Shown piece by piece: positions 25,129-35,000 of a stretch of 64,000 nt of DNA. Position 1 is the stretch's first letter; each line of letters begins with the position of its first letter. The translations under genes were made by a program, and so were the position numbers. The stretch is taken from the NCBI RefSeq assembly GCF_000517025.1, contig NZ_KI912092.1, positions 88,724 to 152,723 of the forward strand, given 5' to 3'. Below the pieces are notes generated by a model. It was not told the DNA's origin and made no database searches. It worked only from the letters and a program-made list of their open reading frames with translations. The stretch comes from Halonatronum saccharophilum DSM 13868. GTDB lineage: Bacteria; Bacillota; Halanaerobiia; Halobacteroidales; Halobacteroidaceae.

Positions 25129-25884
25129 CTAAATCTGTGGCAGATACAAGGTTGATCTAAAGAATACTCTTCTGACTAAAAAACCTAAATCTTCATCTAA
25201 ACTATTAGCTGGAACCTCGTGATTAACCTTGAAAATATAATTATATCCTGGACTTATAGATAAGATTGCTTGCCCTTTATTATTAGTAATTATCGTCTGA
25301 TACTCCGATTCATTATGCAAGTCTGGAAAGACTCTTCCCCCTGCTTCGTTAGATTGGAGTACTTTAATTCCTTCATCTGACAAAGAATCTCCATAATATC
25401 TGACCTCTACCTTAATCTCATTATTTTGCCTTATCTCTTCTAAAGTTGATAGAGGAATTATCTCTAGATCAAGGCCTAAATGATTATTGGCCCTCTGCGC
25501 TTCATCTCTAACCCAAGTAATTGCCTTAGCATAATCTCTATATTGGGATCTTCTAAATCTAGCAGGAGGTCTTATTGCCGAGAAGATATATGTGCCCTCT
25601 TGATCAAAACTTAGCTCTGATTTATAGAAGGTTTTCATATCTCTTAACTCAATTTCTTCTACTTGTCCTTTAGGGTCTTTGACTTTAAGTGTTAATTCAG
25701 CCATATCCCTCTCCTCTATAGAATCATCAGGATCTGCCCAGAATATATCAAATTCAACCTCTTCACTATAATTGACCGTCAAAGGAGCCTCAATCCAAGC
25801 GCAATGGGCCAACGCCACCGAAGGAACTCCTAATATAATAACTGCTAAAAATAATACTACAACAATACTTCTTCTCTTTAACAT
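25129..25884 (-). CDS. DUF4198 exported protein (metal-uptake associated type)
   Basis: 251 residues. Signal peptide (VVVLFLAVIILGVPSVALA), after which the mature protein starts HCAWIEAP, a terminal His common in periplasmic DUF4198 proteins. The beta-sandwich body includes GTYIFSAIRPPARF and the late NKGQAILSISPGYNYIFKV, as in the family. Members often sit beside nickel/cobalt or iron uptake genes and are thought to bind metal or aid transport; no transporter is adjacent here. A small membrane frame follows at 25124. Confidence 0.8.
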   Translation of the reverse strand: MLKRRSIVVVLFLAVIILGVPSVALAHCAWIEAPLTVNYSEEVEFDIFWADPDDSIEERDMAELTLKVKDPKGQVEEIELRDMKTFYKSELSFDQEGTYIFSAIRPPARFRRSQYRDYAKAITWVRDEAQRANNHLGLDLEIIPLSTLEEIRQNNEIKVEVRYYGDSLSDEGIKVLQSNEAGGRVFPDLHNESEYQTIITNNKGQAILSISPGYNYIFKVNHEVPANSLDEDLGFLVRRVFFRSTLYLPQI

Positions 25885-25928
25885 TACTTAAAACCTCCTT
25901 TTCACACTATAGCTTAAACAAACACCAA

Positions 25929-25964
25929 AAAGTTCTTTGGGCTCTATCTAACCCAAAGAACTTT
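25929..25964 (-). terminator. Terminator of the flavodoxin-DUF3793 unit
   Basis: AAAGTTCTTTGGG (25929-25941) pairs with CCCAAAGAACTTT (25952-25964), 8 bp past the stop at 25973. The minus strand continues with TTTTTGG. Confidence 0.85.
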
Positions 25965-25972
25965 CATTTATT

Positions 25973-26575
25973 TTATACAACTTCGTAAAAATGATTTATA
26001 TTTACCACACTATCTAATCTCTTACTAAAATAATTTCTCGCCTTATCAAAGCTACTCTTTCTCATTAAAGAAGGAGACTTATCTCCATAGATTCTCCATT
26101 CCTCACAACAGGTAAATTCTAAATCACTGTACCCCATAAATCCTAGGACATCTTTTAAGGGATAGCCAAAAAAGAGTCCGATCTCATGTGGAAACTCCCC
26201 TTTACCTAATTCATAGCTCCTAAGTTTTGTAACTAAAACATGCACATAAAGACCTAAACTATAGTTTTGAGGATAACCAATCTCCTTTAAAAAGTTAAGA
26301 TTCTCTAATTCTCTTAACTCTTTATCTAAAGCTGATTTGTGGTAAATAAATACCTTTTTACGAAACCAATCCTCATTTAACTCTACAATCTCCATCTCTG
26401 CATAAGAGGTTATGCTTTTTTTACAATCCTCCCAGACATTAATATCACCATTATGTACCTTTATACTTCTTAATTCAGAGGGCTTAACTCCCATTATCGT
26501 AGCTCCTACATTCTTTAAGATGCACTTAAGGCACTCTTCAAAGTTAACTTTACAACCTTTATCCTTTTTATACAC
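25973..26575 (-). CDS. DUF3793 family protein
   Basis: About 200 residues from the GTG at 26575, which follows GGGGAGGG by 7 nt and starts after the flavodoxin stop. Extending the frame to 26653 would overlap flavodoxin by 47 bp and translate the ribosome site. Family features: ELGKGEFPHEIGLFFGYPLKDVLGF in the middle (read here as consecutive short motifs HEIGLFFGYP and KDVLGF), then a Cys-Cys pair in EFTCCEEWRIYG, and an ending with a basic helix. DUF3793 genes commonly accompany flavodoxin genes. Function unknown; iron regulation is inferred from the shared upstream Fur box. Confidence 0.78.
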   Translation of the reverse strand: MYKKDKGCKVNFEECLKCILKNVGATIMGVKPSELRSIKVHNGDINVWEDCKKSITSYAEMEIVELNEDWFRKKVFIYHKSALDKELRELENLNFLKEIGYPQNYSLGLYVHVLVTKLRSYELGKGEFPHEIGLFFGYPLKDVLGFMGYSDLEFTCCEEWRIYGDKSPSLMRKSSFDKARNYFSKRLDSVVNINHFYEVV

Positions 26576-26606
26576 CTTTATACCCTCCCCTTGTAGTATA
26601 TTTGGG

Positions 26607-27035
26607 CTATAGTTTGTTGGCCCATTCTCTAACCTTATCTTTAGCCTCGCCATCTATATCTCCATCCCATTTGAAACCATCTACAACTATCTGAGCACCT
26701 AACTCTTCTAGCTTTTCTTCTAGCATATCTACTGCTTGGCAAAAGAACTCACCGTAAGCCTTATCTCCTGGGCCAAAGGCAGCACCCTTTTTCCCCGATA
26801 GGTCTATGCCCTCTAGTTTATTATAAAAATCATAGAAATCATCCTGTAACTCTCCAGCACCCCAGGTAGATGATCCAAATACAATCAAATCAAAGCCTTC
26901 TAACTCTTCTGGGCTTACTTCCTTTACATCCTTAATAACAATATTATATCTATCTTTTAAAACCTCTCCAGTTTCAATTGCTAAAGTTTCTGTATTTCCC
27001 ATAGTTGAGCCATAAATAACAATAGTTTTACTCAC
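26607..27035 (-). CDS. Flavodoxin
   Basis: 142 residues, short-chain flavodoxin. The phosphate-binding loop GSTMGNTE (8-15) follows the first strand IVIYG, and the FMN loops are GSSTWGAGELQDDF and the GPGDKAYGEFFCQA segment. It replaces ferredoxin as a low-potential electron carrier when iron is scarce. A promoter with an overlapping Fur box lies just upstream (27062-27119), which makes iron-starvation induction very likely. DUF3793 follows on the same message. Confidence 0.95.
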   Translation of the reverse strand: MSKTIVIYGSTMGNTETLAIETGEVLKDRYNIVIKDVKEVSPEELEGFDLIVFGSSTWGAGELQDDFYDFYNKLEGIDLSGKKGAAFGPGDKAYGEFFCQAVDMLEEKLEELGAQIVVDGFKWDGDIDGEAKDKVREWANKL

Positions 27036-27061
27036 TGATCATCTCTCCTTCATTTATTTTT

Positions 27062-27119
27062 TATAATGAAAATCATTCTCACTACTTAAGATGATATTAT
27101 ATTCTTAGATTTTTGTCAA
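27062..27119 (-). promoter_or_regulatory. Fur-controlled promoter of flavodoxin
   Basis: Minus strand: TTGACA (27119-27114), 17 bp, TATCAT (27096-27091), then a Fur box at 27080-27062 (TATAATGAAAATCATTCTC on the plus strand, 16 of 19 consensus positions) covering the expected start point. Classical architecture for iron-dependent repression. Confidence 0.8.
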
Positions 27120-27424
27120 GTGGTAATTTTTTATTTTTAAAACTAAGGTGAAAATTATCACAAAAGTCAAATCAACTACCCACTAACTTAAAAGAGAGGA
27201 CGCGCAGATACGTTGGCCCTCTTTATCTTCCCTATCTATTTATTTAAGATAACCTCTATTCATTATATCCAAGCAAAAACCTCCTTCTCATAGATGTTAG
27301 AGCAGATCCCTATACCTGCTTTTTGTATGCCAATCCCCAGGTCTATAGCTGTTATCCTTTAATTTTAACACTGTTAAATGAAACTCTCCCCTAACTAGGT
27401 TTATCAGGGGAGAGTTTTTTAATC
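27120..27424. other. Intergenic stretch without a recognised gene
   Basis: About 300 bp between the flavodoxin promoter and the next gene's stop codon. It holds a terminator (27381-27417), one TTGGCCC heptamer (27214) and, on the minus strand around 27350-27265, a short start-less frame that looks like a gene remnant. No RNA family recognised. Confidence 0.4.
27381..27417. terminator. Terminator after the dehydratase-activator gene
   Basis: AAACTCTCCCCT (27381-27392) pairs with AGGGGAGAGTTT (27406-27417), 7 bp past the stop at 27425. T-runs lie on both sides, so it may work in both directions. Confidence 0.8.
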
Positions 27425-30400
27425 TTATATATTCAATTCTCTTGATGGTGAATCAAAGATTTCAATATCCTCATTCTCAAACTCTTTTCCTTCTTCCATC
27501 TCTTCTAAATTCTTAAAGGCTACGGATAATAAGAGCTTAATCCTATTAAACTGATTCACCAGACTAGCTCCTGGGTCATAATCAATTGGCTTGATATTAA
27601 CTCCTGAATAAGAGTCTCTAAGCTCTTTTACCATCCCTTTGCCAACAACATGATTGGGCAAACAACCAAAGGGCTGCAAGCAAAGAATATTCTTAACCCC
27701 CTCATCGATTAACTCTACCATCTCTCCAGTTAAGAACCACCCTTCTCCTGTATGATGACCTAGGGAGAGGTGTTTGTTGGCCCCTTCTGCTATATCATAG
27801 ATGGATTTAAAGGGCTCAAATCTTTGACTCTCTTCTAAAGCTTTATTTATTACCCTTCTATACCTAAACTCAATTCCTCTAATACCTATCTTGCTAACTA
27901 AATTCATCATCCAATTGTTAGCAAACTTTTTATACTTCTCTTGAGAATTATAAAGTGAATAAAGAAAAAAATCTAAAAGACTAGGAACTACAACTTCAGC
28001 CCCTTCTTTCTCTAAAAATTCAATCAAGTTATTATTAGCTGTAGGATGAAACTTAACTAAGATTTCCCCTACTATCCCAACCTTAGGCTTAACTAACCCT
28101 TCTTTTAACTCTAAATTATCAAAATCTCTTATAATATCCTTAATATTGTTCTTAAACTCTTTCTTTTCACCTTTTAATAAGGACTCTTGACATTTCTTCA
28201 TCCATTCCTTATAAAGCTTATCTGCTGAACCTTTTAACTTTTCATAAGGTCTTGTTTTGTATAGGACTTTCATTAATAAGTCACCATAAGCTACTGCTCT
28301 AAAGAGATTATCAACTAGTGATAAGGTCAATTTAAAGCCTGGATTCTTCTCTAACCCAAGACTATTTAAGGAGATAACAGGTATATTCTCTAACCCAGCC
28401 TCTTTTAAAGCCTTTCTAAGAAAAGCAATATAATTGGTAGCCCTACATCCTCCACCAGTTTGAGAGATAATAACTGAAGTTCTATCTAAATCATACTTCC
28501 CAGATAATAAAGCTTCCATTAACTGACCTATAACTATAATTGATGGATAACATGCATCATTATTAACATATCTCAACCCGACATCTATTGCTTCCTTATC
28601 TACTGATGGAAGAACCTCCAAATTATATCCTTCCCTTTGGAAAGCGCTTTCCAGAAGTTCGAAATGAATTGGTGACATCTGAGGGGCCAATATTGTATCT
28701 CGCTTCTTTCTTTCTTCAGTAAATAGTACTCTCTCTTTTGATGGAAGCTTTTCTTCTTTATAAGTTTTAGCTTGACGCTCTTTTATGGCAGCCAACAAAG
28801 ATCGTACCCTTATCTTGGCTGCTCCTAGATTGCTTACCTCATCTATCTTTAGTAATGTATATAACTTCCCTTCTTTCTTTAAGATCTCTTCTACCTGATC
28901 GGTAGTTACAGCATCTAACCCACATCCAAAGGAGGTCAACTGTACCAACTCTAGATCATCTCTTCTCCCTACATAAGTAGCTGCACTATATAAGCGCGAG
29001 TGATATACCCACTGATCAACTACCCTTAAAGGTCTCTCTGGCTTAGCCAAATGAGAGATTGCATCCTCTGTAATAACAGCACAGCCAAGGGATTGAATCA
29101 ATTGGGCAATACCATGATTAACCTCAGGATCAATATGATAAGGTCTTCCAGCTAAAACAATAGCCAGCTTACCTTCTCTGTCTATATAATTTAAGACCTC
29201 TTCTCCCTTAACTTTAATATCCTCTTTATATTTATCTAAAGCTTCATAAGCACTCTCTACAGCCTTAGTTATCTTCCTTTTAGTTAACCCTTCTTCTCTT
29301 AACTCTTGACTTAAGCGTTTGACCAACTTCTTCTTGTTATGAAGAGGAAGAAATGGGTGATAGAATTTAACTTCCTTATCTTGAAGTTCTTCTAAGTTGG
29401 CCCTTATGGTCTCAGGATATGAGGTAACTACTGGACAATTGAAGTTATTATTTGCCTTCTCATCTTCCTTTATATTATAAGGGATAGAAGGATAAAATAT
29501 CTTTCTTACTCCCTTATCCTTAATCAATTCCATAATATGACCATGAACTAACTTAGCTGGATAACAGATCGATTCAGAAGGTATAGTCTCTATTCCTTTC
29601 TGATATGTTTCCTTTGAAGAAGGACTAGATAATATGACTCTATAACCTAAATTATTAAATAAGGTAAACCAGAATGGATAATCTTCATACATATTCAAAA
29701 CCCTAGGAATACCTATTATACCTCTATTGGCTTCATCCTTCTCTAAAGGTTGATAATCAAATACTCTCTTATGTTTATAATCATATATATTTGGTATGTG
29801 ATTTTTTGAGTCTACCCCTATCCCTTTTTCACATCTATTTCCTGATATGAACCTACTATTATTAGAGAACTTTTTGATAGTCAATAAACAGTTATTACCA
29901 CACTTATTACAACGTGCCTGGCTATTACTTACCTTAAATCCTTCTAATTCCTTAAGTCCTAATACCTTGGATTTGCCTTTTTCGCTAGATCTCTCTTTAG
30001 CTATTAAAGCTGAACCAAAGGCACCCATAATCCCAGCAATATCAGGTCTAACAACATTTTGGCCCGTTATCTGTTCTAGAGCTCTTAAGACTCCATCATT
30101 ATAAAAAGTTCCACCCTGCACTACAATATTTTTAGCCAAGTCTTCATTGCTATTATAACCAATAACCTTAAAAAGGGCATTCTTAATTACTGATACAGCA
30201 AGCCCTGCTGATATATCCTCAACGTTGGCCCCTTCTTTTTGAGCTTCCTTTACCTTAGAGTTCATAAATACTGTACACCTGGTACCCAAGTCTATTGGAC
30301 TATTAGCCTTGATTCCAAGTTGAGCAAACTCCTCTATATCATAATCTAATGATTTGGCAAAGGTCTCAATAAAAGAACCACATCCCGAAGAGCAGGCCTC

Positions 30401-31726
30401 ATTGAGCATTATAGAATCAATTACTCCATCCTTTACCTCTAAACTCTTCATATCTTGACCACCGATATCTAAAATAAAATCAACCTCTGGCAAGAAGAAA
30501 CTTGCAGCCTTGTAGTGAGCTACAGTCTCTACCTCCCCTATATCTATGTTAAGTGCTGCTTTAATAAGATCCTCTCCATATCCAGTCACTGCAGAATTAG
30601 CTATCTCTATATCTTGATTAAGCTTTGGATAAATCTCTTTTAGAGCCTCAATTACTGTATTTAAAGGATCCCCTTTATTGCTACCATAATAGGAATACAA
30701 TAACTTACCTTCTTCACTGATTAATGCCATCTTAGTGGTTGTAGATCCAGCATCTATTCCTAAATAAGCGCTCCCACTATAATTGGATATATCATCCCTT
30801 GCTACCTTATATTGATTATGCCTTTCTTTAAAATTCTTATAGCCATCTTCATCTATAAAAAGGGGATCTAAACTTTTAGTGTTATCGATCTTTATATTAG
30901 ATAATAAGGCTAACCTTTCATATAATCGATTTGATGAATATACTGCTTCTTCCTTACTTTCTAAAGCTGCTCCTAGGGCTACAAAAAATTGCCCATCCTC
31001 TGGTTTTAATATATCATCATCTTTTAAGTCTAAGGTTAACTTAAACCTTTCTCTAAGTTCTGGTATAAAGTGGAGTGGTCCACCTAATAGGGCTACTTTC
31101 CCTCTAATTGGCCTTCCTTGGGCCAACCCTCCAATAGTCTGATTTACTACTGCTTGAAGAATGGAGAGAGCAATATCCTCCTTAGAAGCACCATCATTTA
31201 ATAAAGATTGGACATCTGACTTAGCAAAGACTCCACAACGAGAGGCTATTGAGTAGATGTTTTCACCTTCTTTAGCCAGGTCATTTAACCCTTCTATATT
31301 ACTCTCTAATAGTGACGACATCTGATCGATAAAAGCACCTGTCCCACCAGCACAGGCAGCATTCATCCTCTGTTCAACAGAATCACCAAAGTAAGTAATC
31401 TTAGCATCCTCACCACCTAGCTCAATTGCTACATCAGCAGAAGGGATGAACTTCTCAATTGCATTACTACAAGCTACTACCTCCTGCAAAAAAGGTACTT
31501 CTAATAGATCTGCAATATCCATTCCACCAGATCCAGTTATTGAGATAGTAAAATCAGATTTTTCTAAGATAAACCTAACCTCTTTTAACATTTCTATGAC
31601 AACTTTTCTCACCTCAGAAAAGTGCCTCTTATATTCCTTATATATAACATTACTATCTACATCTAGTATCACAATTTTAACTGTAGTTGATCCTACATCT
31701 AAGCCTAAATTCAAGTGCCTTCCCAT
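27425..31726 (-). CDS. 2-Hydroxyacyl-CoA dehydratase activator-like giant protein (double BcrAD/BadFG ATPase, DUF2229)
   Basis: About 1433 residues from the ATG at 31726 (AGGAGGGA upstream; a longer frame to 31753 lacks a site). Two ASKHA ATPase domains, LGLDVGSTTVK (about 16) and LGIDAGSTTTK (about 330), each carry the paired cysteines of the HgdC-type [4Fe-4S] activator: NAACAGGTGAF and SRCGVFAKSD, then NEACSSGCGSF and GTRCTVFMNSK. Next come a Cys-rich knuckle (CNKCGNNC...CEKG), DUF2229 (GIPRVLNMYEDYPFW) and a dehydratase-subunit-like C-terminal half (NNDACYPSI, SQTGGGCRATNYI). Such proteins couple ATP hydrolysis to low-potential electron transfer; the specific substrate is unknown in this family. 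Stands alone between two terminators. Confidence 0.88.
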   Translation of the reverse strand: MGRHLNLGLDVGSTTVKIVILDVDSNVIYKEYKRHFSEVRKVVIEMLKEVRFILEKSDFTISITGSGGMDIADLLEVPFLQEVVACSNAIEKFIPSADVAIELGGEDAKITYFGDSVEQRMNAACAGGTGAFIDQMSSLLESNIEGLNDLAKEGENIYSIASRCGVFAKSDVQSLLNDGASKEDIALSILQAVVNQTIGGLAQGRPIRGKVALLGGPLHFIPELRERFKLTLDLKDDDILKPEDGQFFVALGAALESKEEAVYSSNRLYERLALLSNIKIDNTKSLDPLFIDEDGYKNFKERHNQYKVARDDISNYSGSAYLGIDAGSTTTKMALISEEGKLLYSYYGSNKGDPLNTVIEALKEIYPKLNQDIEIANSAVTGYGEDLIKAALNIDIGEVETVAHYKAASFFLPEVDFILDIGGQDMKSLEVKDGVIDSIMLNEACSSGCGSFIETFAKSLDYDIEEFAQLGIKANSPIDLGTRCTVFMNSKVKEAQKEGANVEDISAGLAVSVIKNALFKVIGYNSNEDLAKNIVVQGGTFYNDGVLRALEQITGQNVVRPDIAGIMGAFGSALIAKERSSEKGKSKVLGLKELEGFKVSNSQARCNKCGNNCLLTIKKFSNNSRFISGNRCEKGIGVDSKNHIPNIYDYKHKRVFDYQPLEKDEANRGIIGIPRVLNMYEDYPFWFTLFNNLGYRVILSSPSSKETYQKGIETIPSESICYPAKLVHGHIMELIKDKGVRKIFYPSIPYNIKEDEKANNNFNCPVVTSYPETIRANLEELQDKEVKFYHPFLPLHNKKKLVKRLSQELREEGLTKRKITKAVESAYEALDKYKEDIKVKGEEVLNYIDREGKLAIVLAGRPYHIDPEVNHGIAQLIQSLGCAVITEDAISHLAKPERPLRVVDQWVYHSRLYSAATYVGRRDDLELVQLTSFGCGLDAVTTDQVEEILKKEGKLYTLLKIDEVSNLGAAKIRVRSLLAAIKERQAKTYKEEKLPSKERVLFTEERKKRDTILAPQMSPIHFELLESAFQREGYNLEVLPSVDKEAIDVGLRYVNNDACYPSIIVIGQLMEALLSGKYDLDRTSVIISQTGGGCRATNYIAFLRKALKEAGLENIPVISLNSLGLEKNPGFKLTLSLVDNLFRAVAYGDLLMKVLYKTRPYEKLKGSADKLYKEWMKKCQESLLKGEKKEFKNNIKDIIRDFDNLELKEGLVKPKVGIVGEILVKFHPTANNNLIEFLEKEGAEVVVPSLLDFFLYSLYNSQEKYKKFANNWMMNLVSKIGIRGIEFRYRRVINKALEESQRFEPFKSIYDIAEGANKHLSLGHHTGEGWFLTGEMVELIDEGVKNILCLQPFGCLPNHVVGKGMVKELRDSYSGVNIKPIDYDPGASLVNQFNRIKLLLSVAFKNLEEMEEGKEFENEDIEIFDSPSRELNI

Positions 31727-31844
31727 CTTATCTCCCTCCTGCTTTATAATCATATATCTTAAATATTTTAATAGACATAATTAAACTCCTTACTATTTAT
31801 TTGAATCTTTTTTCCTTTTTTCCTTCTTTTATCCTGAAATTTAT

Positions 31845-32005
31845 AGTAATATAGTTGCACTTTGTGCAACTAGTAATCAGTGATGAGTGAAGAGTAATCA
31901 GTAAGGTCAAAATCTAAGAATAAAGGGTTTCTGGACTTTTAAGGTTTTACTCATTACCCATTACTGCTTACTCTTCACTAGTAATAAAGCTATGCTTTAT
32001 TACTA
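31845..32005. repeat. Dispersed intergenic element, inverted copy
   Basis: Left hairpin AGTAATATAGTTGCAC...GTGCAACTAGTAAT, tandem units (GATGAGTGAAGAGTAATCAG), a core homologous to the reverse complement of 9455-9530 (GTCAAAATCT, AAAGGGTTTCTG, TTAAGGTTTTAC), complementary units (CTCATTACCCATTACTGC), and an end hairpin AGTAATAAAGC/GCTTTATTACT (31980-32004). The remaining sequence from 31727 to 32083 contains only this and the pullulanase terminator. Confidence 0.75.
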
Positions 32006-32041
32006 GATATATGTATGTAAATAAAATAGTGCTCATAAAAA

Positions 32042-32068
32042 AACCAGGGCCAACAGTTGGCCCTGGTT
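32042..32068 (-). terminator. Pullulanase terminator built from the iterated heptamer
   Basis: AACCAGGGCCAAC and GTTGGCCCTGGTT form the stem, with seven T on the minus strand after it, 16 bp past the stop at 32084. The stem is an inverted pair of the TTGGCCC/GGGCCAA heptamer that recurs about 60 times in the window. Confidence 0.9.
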
Positions 32069-32083
32069 CAAATCAAAGTATAT

Positions 32084-35000
32084 TTAGTTAGCTTTTAGGA
32101 CTACAGGAGTTAATGGATCAAGAGTTATACTATTGCTAGTAACCTCTACGCCTGTAGGATTAGCTATCTCTTCAGTTCCAGCTTGAACAGCATCTACTAG
32201 AACTTGAGCTCCAGTTAGATCTACATCTATTCTAAGCTCTCTTTCGCTATCATCAGCATTGATGAAGATATAGTAAACTTCTCCATCTGTAGACTCAGTT
32301 CTATAACCAATTACTAAGTCTGTGTCTGCTATATCATCACTCTCAACCATTGATACATTTGATTCAACTAAGTCCATAGTTGCTAATCTAAAGGCATCAG
32401 TAGATCTTCTAAGAGCAACTAAACCTCTCAGATGCTTCATAGTCTCTCTGTGGATACCTTCTTCTCTCACCTTGGCCCAATCGAACATATTAATAGCATC
32501 TGTAGAATCATAAGAGTCATGGATGAAGTAAGGATAGTTAAATGGTTCTCCGTCTTCATCTACACCATAATGTGATTTATAAGGTGCTTCATCAGTCTCT
32601 GCTCTAAATTGCTTAGTACGACCATACTCTTGACCAGCATGAATAAATGCTGTACCTTGAGAAGTCAACACCATTGTATTTCCTAAACGAATACGCTTTT
32701 GAATTTCTTCTTGGTGATAGTCTGGATCTTTTTCAATCGAAATAGCAATAACATCGTGTAATGTCAAGTTATCATGTGCTTCGATATAAGGAACAACATC
32801 ACCTGGATGTGTAGCTGTAAAGTTATGTGGGTTGGCCCTTACATTATCAAAGATCTGTTGGATATCTCTTGCTCCACCAGTAATAAATCGTGGCTCACCT
32901 TCATGACCATATCCAGATTTTAACTCATTTCTGAAGTCATCAGAGAATACACCAACACTCTCTGTATGTTGCATCCAATCTTGATCAGCTGGCATAATAT
33001 CTCCACCATCTTCATCTCCTACGAAGGTTCTCCAGCCCTCTCCAATCATAACAATGTTCGGATTAATCTCTTTAGCTTTATCATAAGCTATCTGGATACT
33101 CTCTGCATCATGGTCACCCATCATATCAAAGCGGAATCCATCAACTTTAAATTCTTCTACCCAGTAAAGAATAGAATCAACAAGAATTCTTCTTGCCATT
33201 TCGTGTGTTGTTCCTAAACGTCCACCACCAAAACTTGTTCTAGAAGTACCATCAGCATCCATAAAGTGGTAGTAATTTGGTACTAAATCTTCAAAGATGT
33301 GTACTCTTGCAGTATGGTTATAAACAACATCTAATACAACCCCCATACCACGACTATGAATCTCGTCAATTAAATTCTTAAATTCTTCTACTCTTAACTC
33401 TGCATCATTTGGATCCTCAGAATACATACCAGTTATCGAGAAGTAACTATGCGGGTCATATCCCCAGTTATAGTTATTTCCACTAGCAGACCAATCCATC
33501 ATTCTTACATCGTTAGCTAATTCATCTCCCCAAAAATAACTCATAATTGGAAGAAGCTGAACGTGAGTTACTCCTAGATTTTCAATATAATCAAGCTTAT
33601 CAACAAGAGCTGCAAAAGTACCAAATTGAGCACTTAACTCATCTTCAATACTTGGATCAGATGTCAAGTCACGTACGTGAACCTCATAAATAATAGCATC
33701 TTCTCTTCTTTCAAACCCTTCAATCTCTGCAAAATCTAACTCCGGGCCAACAAAAGATGGATTCACAATAGCTGCTTTTCCAACTGGATAAGCCTTTGCA
33801 GGATCTTCAGGATTATTATTCCAAGCTGCCATTGAAGGCGCATATGGATCAAGAGCTAGCCTCTTATTACCATCTCTTTCGATTTCATAGTGGTAATAAT
33901 ACCCTGTTAAATCTGCTACACCAGTATTCTCTTCATCTAATCTTACTTCCCATACTCCTCTATCTCCTAAGTTCATATCTATATCATCAGCTACAACCTC
34001 ATATTGGTCATCTCTATCATATAAGATAACTCTTACATTATCTGCTCCAGGTGACCAAAGCTTTAGATTAGCTGTTCCATCTCTATGAAGTTCAACTCCC
34101 AGATCTCCATCATAAGCATATACTTCATCAATTAATCTCCAACCAGCTCTAACTGTAGCAGTTCGCTCATCAAAAGTAGCTATATATGGTGACATTTCAG
34201 TATCAAAATCACCTTGAACTGATACAACTTGCTCATCTACAATTACTACAAAGTCAAAGGAAACTTGATTTCCTTCTCTATCCTCTAGTACTAATCCTTC
34301 TTCTATCTCTTCTTCTGTTAACCCATCTGTAGTTGAGAATCTAAGCTCTATAGAATCAGATAGTACCTCTCCAGTCTCAATACCTGCTTCTGAAACATAA
34401 TAAGGGTTTGTATACACATTATCATCTCCAGCACGGAAGAACAACTGACTACTAGATAAGTTAGACACATTCATATCTGGAGTCTGCTCAGCTGTATCCA
34501 TATTTACTGCAAGGAAATTAATTTGTGTAGCATTATCTACTATCTCTATATCTACATAAGCGCCAAAGTCTCCTACTTGATCATCAGAGAAGTCTGTAGC
34601 TCCTGTAGGCCAATCTCCTACATTTTCAGAAGGAGTAACTACATCTCCCCAATTCCAAAGACCCCAATCCTCATAGCTATCAAGGTCATGCTTGTAGTGA
34701 ACTCTTACTACATTCTCTGGAAGATCAACTGGTTCATATAAGAATACCTCATACTCACCATTAGCTTCTTGAATCCAGATATCAGTCATATCAGCAGCTA
34801 ATATATCCACTCCCATATCTCCTGATAAATTTTCTCCACCACTCTCATTTACAAGAAAGCTAAGACTATCTGCACCTTCTGCTAACTTAACATCTACATA
34901 AGGGCCATAATCTGTACTTTGACTTTCGTCAAATGCAGTTGCACCATCTGGCCATTCATCTAACTCTTCTGAAAAAGTCTCAGCTCCATCCCATACCCAT

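Noticed and set aside
27265-27352. Possible short gene in the gap after the dehydratase-activator gene
   Set aside because: A minus-strand frame of under 30 codons without a start codon; perhaps a remnant, not supportable as a gene.
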